From Ectopseudomonas khazarica (lineage in GTDB: Bacteria; Pseudomonadota; Gammaproteobacteria; Pseudomonadales; Pseudomonadaceae), in NCBI RefSeq assembly GCF_004521985.1, contig NZ_SBHZ01000006.1:1-64000 (forward strand): a DNA stretch of 64,000 bases, in the 5' to 3' direction. Position numbers and translations under genes: made by a program. The notes beneath the pieces are model-generated. The model searched no databases. It saw nothing but the letters and a program-made list of their open reading frames with translations, and had not been told where the DNA came from. Below, one piece after another: positions 19,205 to 28,221 of the stretch (within the stretch, counting starts at the first letter, position 1; each line of letters opens with the position of its first letter).

Positions 19205-20863
19205 ATGACTGACGCCTTTGCATTGGACGGTGTTGCGGCAAAGCCTGCATTTCTGTCCAAGGAACGCATCATCGCGAAAACCGGTTTCAACCGCTGGCTG
19301 GTTCCGCCTGCTGCCCTCGCCATCCACCTCTGCATCGGGATGGCCTACGGCTTCTCCGTCTTCTGGCTGCCGCTGTCCAAGGCCGTGGGCATCACCGCTG
19401 CCACGGCCTGTGCGCCCGACATGGGCTTCTTCGAGCAGGTGTTCGCCAGCAACTGCGACTGGCAGATCTCCATGCTCGGCTGGGTCTACACCCTGTTCTT
19501 CGTCTTTCTCGGTTGCTCGGCTGCCATCTGGGGTGGCTGGCTGGAGCATGCCGGCCCGCGCAAGGCTGGCATCGTGTCCGCGCTGTGCTGGTGCGGTGGT
19601 CTGCTGATTTCCGCGCTGGGCATCTATACCCACCAGATCTGGCTGTTGTGGCTGGGCTCCGGGGTCATCGGCGGTATCGGCCTGGGACTGGGCTACATCT
19701 CTCCGGTGTCGACCCTGATCAAGTGGTTCCCGGACAAGCGCGGCATGGCCACCGGCATGGCGATCATGGGCTTCGGCGGTGGTGCGATGGTCGGTGCGCC
19801 GCTGGCGGCGATGCTGATGAACCACTTCGCCACGCCGGACAGCGTCGGTGTCTGGCAGAGCTTCGTGGTGATGGCGGCGATCTACTTCGTCTTCATGATG
19901 GGCGGCGCCCTGGCGTACCGCGTACCGCCGACCGGCTGGAAACCGGCTGGCTGGACCGCCCCGGCGGCCAAGGCCAACAACGCCATGATCACCAAGGGTC
20001 ACGTGCACGTTAATACCGCCTGGAAGACGCCGCAGTTCTGGCTGGTCTGGGCCGTTCTGTGCCTGAACGTTTCGGCGGGCATCGGCATCATCGGCATGGC
20101 TTCGCCGCTGCTGCAGGAAGTCTTCGCCGGCAGGCTGATCGGTGTCGACCTGGCCTTCAACGAACTCAGCGCTGCGCAACTGGCGGAGATCGCCGCCATC
20201 GCCGCCGGTTTCACCGGCCTGCTCAGCCTGTTCAACATCGGTGGGCGCTTCTTCTGGGCGTCCTGCTCGGACTTCATCGGGCGCAAGGGCACCTATTTCG
20301 TGTTCTTCGGCCTGGGGCTGGCGCTCTACGCCTCGGTGCCGATGCTCGGCCACCTGGGCAGCCTGGCGCTGTTCGTCCTGGCATTCTGCGTGATCCTGTC
20401 GATGTATGGCGGCGGCTTCGCCACCGTGCCGGCCTACCTGGCCGACCTGTTCGGCACGCAGAACGTCGGCGCCATCCATGGCCGCCTGCTGACCGCCTGG
20501 GCCGTGGCCGGCGTGCTGGGTCCGGTGCTGGTCAACTACCTGCGCGAGTACCAGCTGAGCATCGGTGTGGAGAAGGCCGCGGCCTACGACATCACCCTGT
20601 ACATCCTCTCCGGCCTGCTGGTGCTGGGCTTCATCTGCAACGCCCTGGTGCGTCCGGTGGCGCCGAAGTACTTCATGAACGAAGCCGAGCTGGCTGCCGA
20701 GCGCGCCCATGGCGAGAAGTCGGCGCCGGCGGCGAGCGAGCTGGAGTGGGCGGCTGATCCGTCGAGCAAGCCGGTGGCGGTGTTCGCCTGGCTGGTGGTC
20801 GGCGTGCCGCTGGCCTGGGGTGTATGGATCACCCTGCAGAAGACGGTCGTGCTGTTCCAGTAA
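19205..20863 (+). CDS. OFA-family MFS transporter (oxalate/formate antiporter type)
   Basis: A 552-residue major-facilitator protein with about 12 hydrophobic helices. It shows FNRWLVPPAALAIHLCIGMAY at helix 1 and the cytoplasmic loop WFPDKRGMATGMAIMGFGGG, typical of the oxalate:formate antiporter group. A long loop with inserted residues near 215-250 and a 40-residue Glu/Ala/Ser-rich segment before the last helix are present. Members move small mono- or dicarboxylates; the substrate here is unknown. It is a single-gene unit ending in a strong terminator. Confidence 0.85.
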   Translation: MTDAFALDGVAAKPAFLSKERIIAKTGFNRWLVPPAALAIHLCIGMAYGFSVFWLPLSKAVGITAATACAPDMGFFEQVFASNCDWQISMLGWVYTLFFVFLGCSAAIWGGWLEHAGPRKAGIVSALCWCGGLLISALGIYTHQIWLLWLGSGVIGGIGLGLGYISPVSTLIKWFPDKRGMATGMAIMGFGGGAMVGAPLAAMLMNHFATPDSVGVWQSFVVMAAIYFVFMMGGALAYRVPPTGWKPAGWTAPAAKANNAMITKGHVHVNTAWKTPQFWLVWAVLCLNVSAGIGIIGMASPLLQEVFAGRLIGVDLAFNELSAAQLAEIAAIAAGFTGLLSLFNIGGRFFWASCSDFIGRKGTYFVFFGLGLALYASVPMLGHLGSLALFVLAFCVILSMYGGGFATVPAYLADLFGTQNVGAIHGRLLTAWAVAGVLGPVLVNYLREYQLSIGVEKAAAYDITLYILSGLLVLGFICNALVRPVAPKYFMNEAELAAERAHGEKSAPAASELEWAADPSSKPVAVFAWLVVGVPLAWGVWITLQKTVVLFQ

Positions 20864-20874
20864 CCCGTCCTGGT

Positions 20875-20920
20875 AACGAAAAGCCCGCGCCGGTCTGCGA
20901 CCTGCGCGGGCTTTTTCGTT
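20875..20920. terminator. Strong terminator after the OFA transporter gene
   Basis: A stem of about 16 bp (arms 20875-20890 and 20904-20920) with core AAGCCCGCGC/GCGCGGGCTT is followed by TTTTCGTTT; the mirror A-tract means it could act on both strands. Confidence 0.93.
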
Positions 20921-20950
20921 TGCCGGTTGTACCCGCCCGACCATCGCCGG

Positions 20951-20980
20951 TAGCCGTTGCGCCCCCGGCACGCCTATAAT
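20951..20980 (+). promoter_or_regulatory. Probable promoter of the hisBHA operon
   Basis: A perfect TATAAT (20975-20980) lies 38 bases before the hisB start. The matching -35 (TAGCCG, 18-base spacing) is weak, so activation or a weak basal promoter is possible. No histidine leader peptide is visible between promoter and hisB. Confidence 0.6.
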
Positions 20981-21017
20981 ATCGGCCTTTTTCCGTTGGT
21001 AATTCGTGGAGCTGGTG

Positions 21018-21611
21018 ATGGCCGAACGTACGGCATTCGTCGAGCGCAACACCCTCGAGACCCAGGTCAAGGTCTCGATCAACCTGGATGGCACCGGCAA
21101 GGCGCGCTTCGACATCGGTGTGCCCTTTCTCGAGCACATGCTCGACCAGATCGCCCGTCATGGTCTGATCGACCTCGATATCGAGTGCAAGGGCGATCTG
21201 CACATCGACGATCACCACACCGTCGAGGACGTCGGCATCACCCTGGGCCAGGCCTTCACCAAGGCCATCGGCGACAAGAAGGGCATGACCCGCTATGGCC
21301 ATTCCTATGTGCCGCTGGACGAGGCGCTGTCGCGCGTGGTGATCGACTTCTCCGGTCGTCCCGGCCTGCAGATGCACGTGCCGTTCACCCGCGCGGTGGT
21401 CGGCAACTTCGATGTCGACCTGTTCCAGGAGTTCTTCCAGGGCTTCGTCAACCACGCGCTGGTGTCGCTGCACATCGACAACCTGCGTGGGCACAACACC
21501 CACCACCAGATCGAGACCGTATTCAAGGCCTTCGGCCGCGCGCTGCGCATGGCCGTCGAGCTGGACCCGCGCATGGCCGGGCAGATGCCGTCGACCAAGG
21601 GTTGCCTGTAA
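21018..21611 (+). CDS. hisB: Imidazoleglycerol-phosphate dehydratase HisB
   Basis: A 197-residue monofunctional dehydratase catalysing the sixth step of histidine synthesis. The duplicated metal-binding motifs are both present: HxxEDVGI in [14 protein letters not shown] and its C-terminal counterpart [19 protein letters not shown]. There is no fused phosphatase domain, unlike the enterobacterial HisB. The start at 21018 ([14 protein letters not shown]) follows GTGGAG; a GTG four codons upstream is possible but less likely. hisH begins immediately after the stop codon. Confidence 0.96.
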   Translation: MAERTAFVERNTLETQVKVSINLDGTGKARFDIGVPFLEHMLDQIARHGLIDLDIECKGDLHIDDHHTVEDVGITLGQAFTKAIGDKKGMTRYGHSYVPLDEALSRVVIDFSGRPGLQMHVPFTRAVVGNFDVDLFQEFFQGFVNHALVSLHIDNLRGHNTHHQIETVFKAFGRALRMAVELDPRMAGQMPSTKGCL

Positions 21612-22250
21612 ATGCAGACGGTAGCCGTAATCGACTATGGCATGGGCAACCTGCACTCGGTGGCCAAGGCGCTCGAACACGTCGGCGCTGGCCGCGTACT
21701 GGTGACCAGCGATGCCAAGGTGATCCGCGAGGCGGATCGCGTGGTATTCCCCGGTGTGGGGGCGATCCGCGATTGCATGGGCGAGATCAGACGCCTGGGC
21801 TTCGATGCGCTGGTGCGTGAGGTCAGCGCCGACCGGCCGTTCCTGGGTATCTGCGTCGGCATGCAGGCGCTGCTCGAACGCAGCGAAGAGAACGACGGTG
21901 TGGATTGCATCGGCCTGTTCCCCGGTCAGGTGCGTTTCTTCGGCAAGGACCTGGCCGAGGACGGCGAGCGCCTGAAGGTGCCGCACATGGGCTGGAACGA
22001 AGTCAGCCAGGCGGTCAAGCACCCGCTGTGGCACGACATTCCCGACCAGGCGCGCTTCTACTTCGTGCACAGCTACTACATCGAGGCCGGTAAGCCACAG
22101 CAGGTGGTCGGCCGTGGCCACTATGGCAAGGACTTCGCCGCCGCGCTGGCCGAGGGTTCGCGCTTCGCCGTGCAGTTCCACCCGGAGAAGAGCCACACTC
22201 ATGGCCTGCAGTTGCTGCAGAACTTCATCGCCTGGGACGGTCGCTGGTAA
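21612..22250 (+). CDS. hisH: Imidazole glycerol phosphate synthase, glutaminase subunit HisH
   Basis: A 212-residue class I glutamine amidotransferase. The nucleophile Cys is in [12 protein letters not shown], and the His-Glu of the triad in VQFHPEKSH. It supplies ammonia through a tunnel to HisF, encoded 1.1 kb downstream. It starts directly after hisB and its TAA shares a base with the next ATG (TAATG), so hisB, hisH and the DUF2164 gene are translationally linked. Confidence 0.96.
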   Translation: MQTVAVIDYGMGNLHSVAKALEHVGAGRVLVTSDAKVIREADRVVFPGVGAIRDCMGEIRRLGFDALVREVSADRPFLGICVGMQALLERSEENDGVDCIGLFPGQVRFFGKDLAEDGERLKVPHMGWNEVSQAVKHPLWHDIPDQARFYFVHSYYIEAGKPQQVVGRGHYGKDFAAALAEGSRFAVQFHPEKSHTHGLQLLQNFIAWDGRW

Positions 22251-22504
22251 TGGCGCGGGCCAAGGTCCCCAGTCTGGCGCTCGAACCAGCCCAGGAGCAG
22301 GCGGCGCTGTTGCTGTTGCAGCGTTTTCTCGATGAACGTTTCGAGCTGCAGTTGGGCACCTTCGAGGTTCAGGAAGTGCTGGACCTGATCACCCGCGAGC
22401 TGGCACCGCACTACTACAACAAGGCCATTCTCGATGTGCAGGCGCACCTGAAAGACAGGTTCGAGAGCATCGAGAGCGACCTCTGGGCGCTCGAGAAGAA
22501 CTGA
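22250..22504 (+). CDS. DUF2164 family protein inside the his operon
   Basis: An 84-residue cytoplasmic protein of the uncharacterised DUF2164 family, predicted helical, with the motif [30 protein letters not shown]. Its start overlaps the hisH stop by one base and hisA follows after 37 bases. It is not a known histidine enzyme; its translational coupling to hisH suggests a conserved relation with the pathway or merely cotranscription. Confidence 0.82.
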   Translation: MARAKVPSLALEPAQEQAALLLLQRFLDERFELQLGTFEVQEVLDLITRELAPHYYNKAILDVQAHLKDRFESIESDLWALEKN

Positions 22505-22541
22505 GCGCCTTATCGAATTCAAACTTGAGCAGGTTCAACCG

Positions 22542-23279
22542 ATGCTGATTATCCCCGCTATCGATCTGAAGGACGGCGCCTGCGTGCGCCTGCGCCAGGG
22601 CCGCATGGAAGATTCCACGGTGTTCTCCGATGACCCGGTGAGCATGGCGGCCAAGTGGGTCGAGGGCGGCTGCCGCCGTCTGCACCTGGTCGACCTGAAC
22701 GGCGCCTTCGAAGGTCAGCCGGTCAATGGCGAAGTGGTCACCGCCATCGCCAAGCGCTACCCCAACCTGCCGATCCAGATCGGCGGCGGCATCCGTACCC
22801 TGGAAACCATCGAGCACTACGTGCGCGCCGGCGTCAGCTACGTGATCATCGGCACCAAGGCAGTCAAAGAGCCCGAGTTCGTCAGCGAAGCGTGCAAGGC
22901 CTTCCCGGGCAAGGTCATCGTCGGCCTGGATGCCAAGGACGGCTTCGTCGCCACCGACGGCTGGGCCGAGGTCTCCAGCGTGCAGGCCACCGACCTGGCC
23001 AGGCGTTTCGAGGCAGACGGCGTGTCCGCCATCGTTTATACCGACATCGCCAAAGACGGCATGATGCAGGGCTGCAACGTCGAAGCCACTGCCGCACTGG
23101 CTGCCGCCAGCAAGATCCCGGTGATCGCCTCCGGCGGCATCCACAACCTCGGCGATATCGAGAAACTGCTGCTGGCGCGTTCGCCAGGCATCATCGGCGC
23201 CATCACCGGGCGTGCCATCTATGAAGGCACCCTGGACGTGGCCGAGGCGCAGCGCTTCTGCGACGGCTTCAAGGGCTGA
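22542..23279 (+). CDS. hisA: Phosphoribosyl-formimino-AICAR-phosphate isomerase HisA
   Basis: A 245-residue (beta/alpha)8 barrel catalysing the ProFAR to PRFAR Amadori isomerisation. Catalytic aspartates are at the ends of strands 1 and 5: Asp8 in IPAIDLKDG and the Asp of VGLDAKDG. The two phosphate-binding loops are GGGIRT and ASGGI. It is paralogous to HisF downstream. A palindromic GTAGGG repeat separates it from hisF. Confidence 0.96.
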   Translation: MLIIPAIDLKDGACVRLRQGRMEDSTVFSDDPVSMAAKWVEGGCRRLHLVDLNGAFEGQPVNGEVVTAIAKRYPNLPIQIGGGIRTLETIEHYVRAGVSYVIIGTKAVKEPEFVSEACKAFPGKVIVGLDAKDGFVATDGWAEVSSVQATDLARRFEADGVSAIVYTDIAKDGMMQGCNVEATAALAAASKIPVIASGGIHNLGDIEKLLLARSPGIIGAITGRAIYEGTLDVAEAQRFCDGFKG

Positions 23280-23281
23280 AC

Positions 23282-23347
23282 CGTAGGGCGGGGTGAAACC
23301 CGCCGCAACTGACGCAATCTTTATCGGTGGGTTGCACCCACCCTACG
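23282..23347. repeat. GTAGGG-family palindromic repeat between hisA and hisF
   Basis: Outer arms CGTAGGGCGGG (23282-23292) and CCCACCCTACG (23337-23347) enclose two smaller hairpins, GGGTGAAACCC and GGTGGGTTGCACCCACC. It has the same family and organisation as the elements at 151-248 and 55321-55372. It fills almost the whole 78-base hisA-hisF gap. Confidence 0.85.
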
Positions 23348-23357
23348 GGAGCACCGT

Positions 23358-24128
23358 ATGGCACTGGCTAAACGCATCATCCCCTGCCTCGACGTCGACA
23401 ACGGCCGCGTGGTCAAGGGCGTCAAGTTCGAGAACATCCGCGATGCCGGCGATCCGGTGGAGATCGCTCGCCGCTACGACGAGCAGGGCGCCGACGAGAT
23501 CACCTTTCTCGACATCACCGCCAGCGTCGACAACCGCGATACCACGCTGCATACCGTCGAGCGCATGGCCAGCCAGGTCTTCATTCCGCTGACCGTCGGC
23601 GGTGGCGTGCGTACCGTGCAGGACATCCGCAACCTGCTCAATGCCGGTGCCGACAAGGTCTCGATCAACACCGCCGCGGTGTTCAACCCCGAGTTCGTCG
23701 GTGAGGCAGCCGCGCGCTTCGGCTCGCAGTGCATCGTCGTCGCCATCGACGCCAAGCGCGTATCGGCGCCGGGCGAGCCGGGACGCTGGGAGATCTTCAC
23801 GCATGGCGGGCGCAAACCGACCGGCCTCGATGCCGTGGAGTGGGCGCGCAAGATGGAAGGGCTGGGCGCCGGGGAAATCCTCCTCACCAGCATGGACCAG
23901 GATGGCGTGAAGAGCGGCTACGACCTGGGCGTGACCCGTGCCATCAGCGAAGCGGTACGCGTGCCGGTGATCGCCTCCGGTGGTGTCGGCAACCTGCAGC
24001 ACCTGGCCGATGGCATCCTCGAAGGCAAGGCCGATGCCGTGCTCGCCGCGAGCATCTTCCATTTCGGCGAGTACACCGTGCCGGAAGCCAAGGCCTACCT
24101 GGCCAGCCGCGGTATCGTCGTACGCTGA
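23358..24128 (+). CDS. hisF: Imidazole glycerol phosphate synthase, cyclase subunit HisF
   Basis: A 256-residue (beta/alpha)8 barrel that converts PRFAR plus ammonia from HisH to imidazole glycerol phosphate and AICAR. Catalytic Asp11 is in [14 protein letters not shown] and the second Asp in VVAIDAKR. The phosphate-binding loops VGGGVRT and ASGGVG are present. Full-length and intact. hisG, hisD, hisC and hisIE are not in this window. Confidence 0.96.
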   Translation: MALAKRIIPCLDVDNGRVVKGVKFENIRDAGDPVEIARRYDEQGADEITFLDITASVDNRDTTLHTVERMASQVFIPLTVGGGVRTVQDIRNLLNAGADKVSINTAAVFNPEFVGEAAARFGSQCIVVAIDAKRVSAPGEPGRWEIFTHGGRKPTGLDAVEWARKMEGLGAGEILLTSMDQDGVKSGYDLGVTRAISEAVRVPVIASGGVGNLQHLADGILEGKADAVLAASIFHFGEYTVPEAKAYLASRGIVVR

Positions 24129-24286
24129 TTGCCGTCACTTCGACCTGCCCGCTGCGCAAAGCTGCGGGCGAGTCGACGGCAAAGTGCCAGCGATCCAGCT
24201 AGCATTAATCATCATCTCTAAAACCCTGACTCTCTGCCCTTGGTGGAGGGTTGCCCTTTGTCGAACATCTTCGACATGGAGTCTTC

Positions 24287-25021
24287 ATGTTCCTTCTTCG
24301 ATTCGTGACTATTTTCGTCCTGTCGTGTGGTCTCAGCATTGCGCGTGCCGAGCCGCTGGTGCTGCTCACGGAAAACATGCCGCCCTTCAACATGTCGGTC
24401 TCCGGCACCAACTACGCCCGTGACGACGGGATCACGGGTATCAGCTCCGACATCCTGCGCGCGGTATGCGAGCGTGCCGAGGTCGAGTGCCAGCAGATCC
24501 TGCGCTTCCCTTGGCAGCGCGTGTACCAGCAGACACTGGACGATGCGGGTTATGGAGTGTTTTCCACCGCGCGTACCGCCGAGCGTGAGGGGCTGTTCAA
24601 ATGGGTTGGGCCCATCGCCAGGTACGACTGGGTGCTGTTCGCCAAGGGCGATAGCCCGATCCAGCTGGCCAGCATCGAAGACGCGCGGCGTTATCGGATC
24701 GGGGGCTACAAGGGCGATGCCAAGACCCAGTTCCTGCTGGACAGGGGCCTGGAGGTAACGACCGCGCTGCGTGATGCGGAAAACGTCAGGAAGCTCGACA
24801 AAGGTCAGATCGATCTGTGGATTGCTTCCAGCCAGGCCGGGCCGCTTACCGCCCGTCAGGAAGGCGTCGAGAACCTCAAGGTGGTTCAGCACCTGAACTC
24901 GGTCGACCTCTACCTTGCGCTGAATCTGCAGACGTCGGACGAGCTGGTGCAGAAGTTGCAGAAGGCATTGGAGTCGCTGCGTGCGGAAGGTGCACTGAAG
25001 AGCATCGAAGCGCGCTATTGA
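24287..25021 (+). CDS. SBP_bac_3 periplasmic binding protein, tandem paralogue 1
   Basis: A 244-residue secreted receptor-like protein. The start at 24287 follows GGAG and gives a signal peptide (MFLLRFVTIFVLSCGLSIARA). The mature start PLVLLTENMPPFNMSVSG and FKWVGPIARYDWVLFAKGD are shared with the next two genes, showing triplication. It has an extra Cys pair (CERAEVEC) absent from the others. No permease or ATPase is adjacent, so it may feed a distant ABC transporter or act as a sensor-linked binding protein. Of the three it is the most diverged, lacking their common DDILNSYL/DDITNSYL ending. Confidence 0.85.
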   Translation: MFLLRFVTIFVLSCGLSIARAEPLVLLTENMPPFNMSVSGTNYARDDGITGISSDILRAVCERAEVECQQILRFPWQRVYQQTLDDAGYGVFSTARTAEREGLFKWVGPIARYDWVLFAKGDSPIQLASIEDARRYRIGGYKGDAKTQFLLDRGLEVTTALRDAENVRKLDKGQIDLWIASSQAGPLTARQEGVENLKVVQHLNSVDLYLALNLQTSDELVQKLQKALESLRAEGALKSIEARY

Positions 25022-25106
25022 GGCAATCGGCCAGTAATCGCTGGGCCGGGGAGGGCATGGCGGTTATCCTGATGCAGTCTGCCTTATTCACAGAAAGAGA
25101 AACGCC

Positions 25107-25862
25107 ATGCTCAAACGCCTGCTGATCGCAATGGCCGGCACCCTTGTGGTGCTGTCTGGCGCTGCGCGCGCCGAAGTGGACCCCGACTACAGCGTGGTTC
25201 TGCTGACCGAGAACTTCCCGCCCTACAACATGGCCATCAATGGCAAGAACTTCGCCCAGGAAGACAATATCGACGGTATCGCCGTGGATATCATCAAGGA
25301 GATGTTCAAGCGTGCGGGCGTCAAGTACAGCCTGACGCTGCGCTTCCCCTGGGATCGGATCTACAACCTGGCGCTGGAAAAACCGGGCTACGGTGTGTTC
25401 GTCGCCGCCCGCCTGCCCGAGCGCGAGGAGCTGTTCAAGTGGGTGGGGCCGATCGGCCCGGACGATTGGGTCCTGCTGGCCAAGGGCGACAACCCGATCA
25501 GCCTGACCAGCCTGGACCAGGCCAAGAAGTACCGCATCGGCGCGTACAAGGGCGATGCCATCTCCGAGTACCTGACCGAGAAGGGCGTCGAGCACAGCAC
25601 CTCGTTGCGTGACCAGGAAAATGCTCGCAAGCTGATGGCCGGGCAGATCGACCTCTGGGCCACGGGTGATCCCGCCGGGCGCTACCTGGCCAAGCAGGAA
25701 GGTATCTCCGGCCTGAGGACTGTCCTGCGTTTCGACAGTGCCGAGCTGTATCTGGCGCTGAACAAGGATATCCCCGACGAGATCGTCAGCAAGCTGCAGG
25801 CTGCGCTGGATCAGATGCGCGCCGAAGGCTTCGTCGACGACATTCTCAACAGTTACCTGTAA
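25107..25862 (+). CDS. SBP_bac_3 periplasmic binding protein, tandem paralogue 2
   Basis: A 251-residue protein with a signal peptide (MLKRLLIAMAGTLVVLSGAA then RA/EVDP). Shared blocks with paralogue 3 are VLLTENFPPYNMAINGKNFA, EMFKRAGVKYSLTLRFPWDRIYNLAL, LFKWVGPI, QIDLWATGDPAGRYLAKQEG and the C-terminal DDILNSYL. The amino-acid-binding fold is clear, the ligand unknown. It lies 85 bases after paralogue 1, with its own ribosome site (AAAGAGAAACGCC). Confidence 0.87.
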   Translation: MLKRLLIAMAGTLVVLSGAARAEVDPDYSVVLLTENFPPYNMAINGKNFAQEDNIDGIAVDIIKEMFKRAGVKYSLTLRFPWDRIYNLALEKPGYGVFVAARLPEREELFKWVGPIGPDDWVLLAKGDNPISLTSLDQAKKYRIGAYKGDAISEYLTEKGVEHSTSLRDQENARKLMAGQIDLWATGDPAGRYLAKQEGISGLRTVLRFDSAELYLALNKDIPDEIVSKLQAALDQMRAEGFVDDILNSYL

Positions 25863-25996
25863 GTACCGAACATGCGTCCGGCCATGAGCCGGGCGCTCGC
25901 CATGGATGGCAGAGCCACTGAGTGCCAATGACCGGGCTCGGTCCCATGCAAGGATGCCGCTAGCCATAACCAAAAATCATGCGAGCGGTACGTCTT

Positions 25997-26752
25997 ATGC
26001 TGAAAACTCTGAAGAAAAGCCTGTTTGTCGCCCTGTTTCTCGCTTGCGGTTCCGTGCACGCGGAACTCCCGCAGGATTACAAGGTGGTGCTGCTGACCGA
26101 GAATTTCCCGCCCTTCAACATGGCGGTGGACGACAAGAACTTCGCCCGTGACGACGGCATCGACGGCATCAGCGCCGACATCGTGCGTGAGATGTTCAAG
26201 CGCGCCGGCATCGAGTACACCCTGACCCTGCGCTTCCCCTGGGACCGCCTCTACCGCCTGACCCTGGACAAGCCCAACTACGGCCTGTTCTCCACCACCT
26301 ACACGGCCGAGCGTCAGCCGCTGTTCAAGTGGGTCGGCCCGATCGCCAAGACCGGCTGGGTACTGCTCGCCGCGCCGGGTAACGACATCAAGGTGTCGAG
26401 CCTCAAGGATGCCGCCAAGTACCGCGTCGGCGCGTACAAGAACGATGCGGTCAGCCAGCACCTGGAGAGCCAGGGCCTGCAGCCGATCAACGCCCTGCGT
26501 GATCAGGAGAACGTGAAGAAGCTGGTGCGCGGGCAGATCGACCTGTGGGCCACCACCGATCCGGTGGGCCGCTACCTGGCCAAGCAGGAAGATGTCAGCG
26601 GCCTCAACACCGTGCTGCGCTTCAACGATGCCGAGCTGTACCTGGCGCTGAACAAGGACACGCCCGACGAGGTCATCGAACGCTTGCAGAAGGCGCTCGA
26701 CGAACTGCGCAACGAAGGCTTCATCGACGATATCACCAACAGCTATCTGTAA
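25997..26752 (+). CDS. SBP_bac_3 periplasmic binding protein, tandem paralogue 3
   Basis: A 251-residue protein when started at 25997 (MLKTLKKSLFVALFLACGSV, a good signal peptide); an ATG six codons upstream is possible and neither start has a strong ribosome site. The mature sequence ELPQDYKVVLLTENFPPFN closely matches paralogue 2 along its length, including the QIDLWATTDPVGRYLAKQED block and ending DDITNSYL. It is the last of the tandem set and is followed by a hairpin terminator shared with ctpA. Confidence 0.86.
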   Translation: MLKTLKKSLFVALFLACGSVHAELPQDYKVVLLTENFPPFNMAVDDKNFARDDGIDGISADIVREMFKRAGIEYTLTLRFPWDRLYRLTLDKPNYGLFSTTYTAERQPLFKWVGPIAKTGWVLLAAPGNDIKVSSLKDAAKYRVGAYKNDAVSQHLESQGLQPINALRDQENVKKLVRGQIDLWATTDPVGRYLAKQEDVSGLNTVLRFNDAELYLALNKDTPDEVIERLQKALDELRNEGFIDDITNSYL

Positions 26753-26826
26753 GCCGGCCGGTTCGGGCGGTCGTTCGCACCGCCCGCCAGCTGCGCCTGG
26801 CGGCCGCTGTTTCTGGCAGCAATGAA

Positions 26827-26858
26827 AACGCCGCAGTTTCGCGAGAAGCTGCGGCGTT
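26827..26858. terminator. Bidirectional terminator between paralogue 3 and ctpA
   Basis: A stem AACGCCGCAG/CTGCGGCGTT (arms 26827-26836 and 26849-26858) with a partly paired interior separates two converging transcription units. Short T-tracts flank it on each strand. Confidence 0.75.
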
Positions 26859-26876
26859 CTTGCATCACGACCCGCT

Positions 26877-28193
26877 TCAGTCGCCGCGGGTGACGCTCAG
26901 CCCCTTGAGCAGGTTGAGTGCCTGGCTCAGCTGGTAGTCCTGATCCTGCGGGCGGTCCGTGCGTGCGGCCTGTGCGCCCCGGCTCGGGCGGTCCGCGCCG
27001 CCATTGCCGTTGCCCAGGTGGCCTTGCAGGTCGGCTTCCTTGACGCCTTCGTTGTCCTGCTCGCGGGTGAGCTTGGCGCGTGCCACCTCGATGTCCGGGA
27101 TGATGCCCTGAGCCTGGATCGAGCGGCCGTTCGGGGTGAAGTACAACGCGGTGGTGAGCTTCAGCGCGCGATCGTTGTTCAGCGGCAGCACCGTCTGTAC
27201 CGAGCCCTTGCCGAAGCTGTCGGTGCCCATCAGCACGGCGCGCTTGTGGTCCTGCAGGGCGCCGGCGACGATTTCCGATGCCGAGGCGCTGCCGCCGTTG
27301 ATCAGCACCACCAGCGGCACGCCCTCGCTGGCATCGGCCGGGTCGGCATTGAAGCGCAGTTCGGAGTTGGCCAGGCGGCCCTCGGTGTAGACGATCAGCC
27401 CGCTCTTGAGGAAGTGGTCGGCCACTTCCACGGCCGCCTGCAGCACGCCGCCGGGGTTGTTGCGCAGGTCCATGACCAGGCCGCGCAGCTTCTTGTTGCC
27501 GTTTTCCTTGCGCAGCTTGTTCAGGGCCTTGCCGACTTCCTCGCCGGTGTTGACCTGGAACTGCGAGATGCGCAGGTAGCCGTAGCCGTCCTCGAGCATC
27601 TGGCTCTTCACGCTGCGTACCTTGATCACGGCGCGGGTCAGGGTCAGCTCGAACGGCCGGCCGCCGTCGCGTACCAGGGTCAGCTCGATCTTGCTGCCGG
27701 CCTTGCCGCGCATCTTCTCTACCGCTTCCATCATCGACAGGCCCTTGGTCGGCTGGCCGTCGATCTTGACGATCAGGTCGCCGGCCTCGATGCCGGCCTT
27801 GGACGCCGGGGTGTCGTCGATGGGCGAGACCACCTTGACGAAGCCGTCCTCCATGCCGACCTCGATGCCCAGGCCGCCGAATTCGCCGCTGGTGCTTTCC
27901 TGCAGCTCGGCGAATGCCTCGGGCTCGAGGTAGGCCGAGTGCGGGTCGAGGTTGCTGAGCATGCCCTTGATGGCGTTCTCCAGCAGCGTCTTGTCGCTGA
28001 CCGGCTCGACGTAGGCGGCCTTGATGCGGTCCATCACCTCGGCGAAGGTGCGTAGCTCATCCAGGGGCAGGGGCGCCTTGCTGCTCGCCGCCGCTGCCGG
28101 CGCGGGGGCAGGCTCGGCAGCCTGCAGGGCTGGAGCGCCGAGCAGCAGCCCAAGGGCCAGGGCCAGGCAGGTGGGGCGAAAGCGATGAGACAT
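26877..28193 (-). CDS. ctpA: C-terminal processing periplasmic protease CtpA (S41 family)
   Basis: A 438-residue secreted serine protease. The start at 28193 gives a signal peptide MSHRFRPTCLALALGLLLGA ending near AA/EPAPAP; the frame continues into the preceding gene's terminal region, so a longer start is rejected. A PDZ domain (FGGLGIEVGMEDGFVKVVSPIDD) precedes the Ser-Lys dyad in NGGSASASEIVAGALQDHKRA. The C-terminal tail after residue about 370 is charged and low in complexity. CtpA degrades cell-wall cross-link hydrolases in P. aeruginosa. It follows the EnvC-like gene by 28 bases, pairing two cell-wall hydrolysis regulators. Confidence 0.93.
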   Translation of the reverse strand: MSHRFRPTCLALALGLLLGAPALQAAEPAPAPAAAASSKAPLPLDELRTFAEVMDRIKAAYVEPVSDKTLLENAIKGMLSNLDPHSAYLEPEAFAELQESTSGEFGGLGIEVGMEDGFVKVVSPIDDTPASKAGIEAGDLIVKIDGQPTKGLSMMEAVEKMRGKAGSKIELTLVRDGGRPFELTLTRAVIKVRSVKSQMLEDGYGYLRISQFQVNTGEEVGKALNKLRKENGNKKLRGLVMDLRNNPGGVLQAAVEVADHFLKSGLIVYTEGRLANSELRFNADPADASEGVPLVVLINGGSASASEIVAGALQDHKRAVLMGTDSFGKGSVQTVLPLNNDRALKLTTALYFTPNGRSIQAQGIIPDIEVARAKLTREQDNEGVKEADLQGHLGNGNGGADRPSRGAQAARTDRPQDQDYQLSQALNLLKGLSVTRGD

Positions 28194-28221
28194 TAAGACA
28201 ACTCCTAAATGGATGAAGCGC

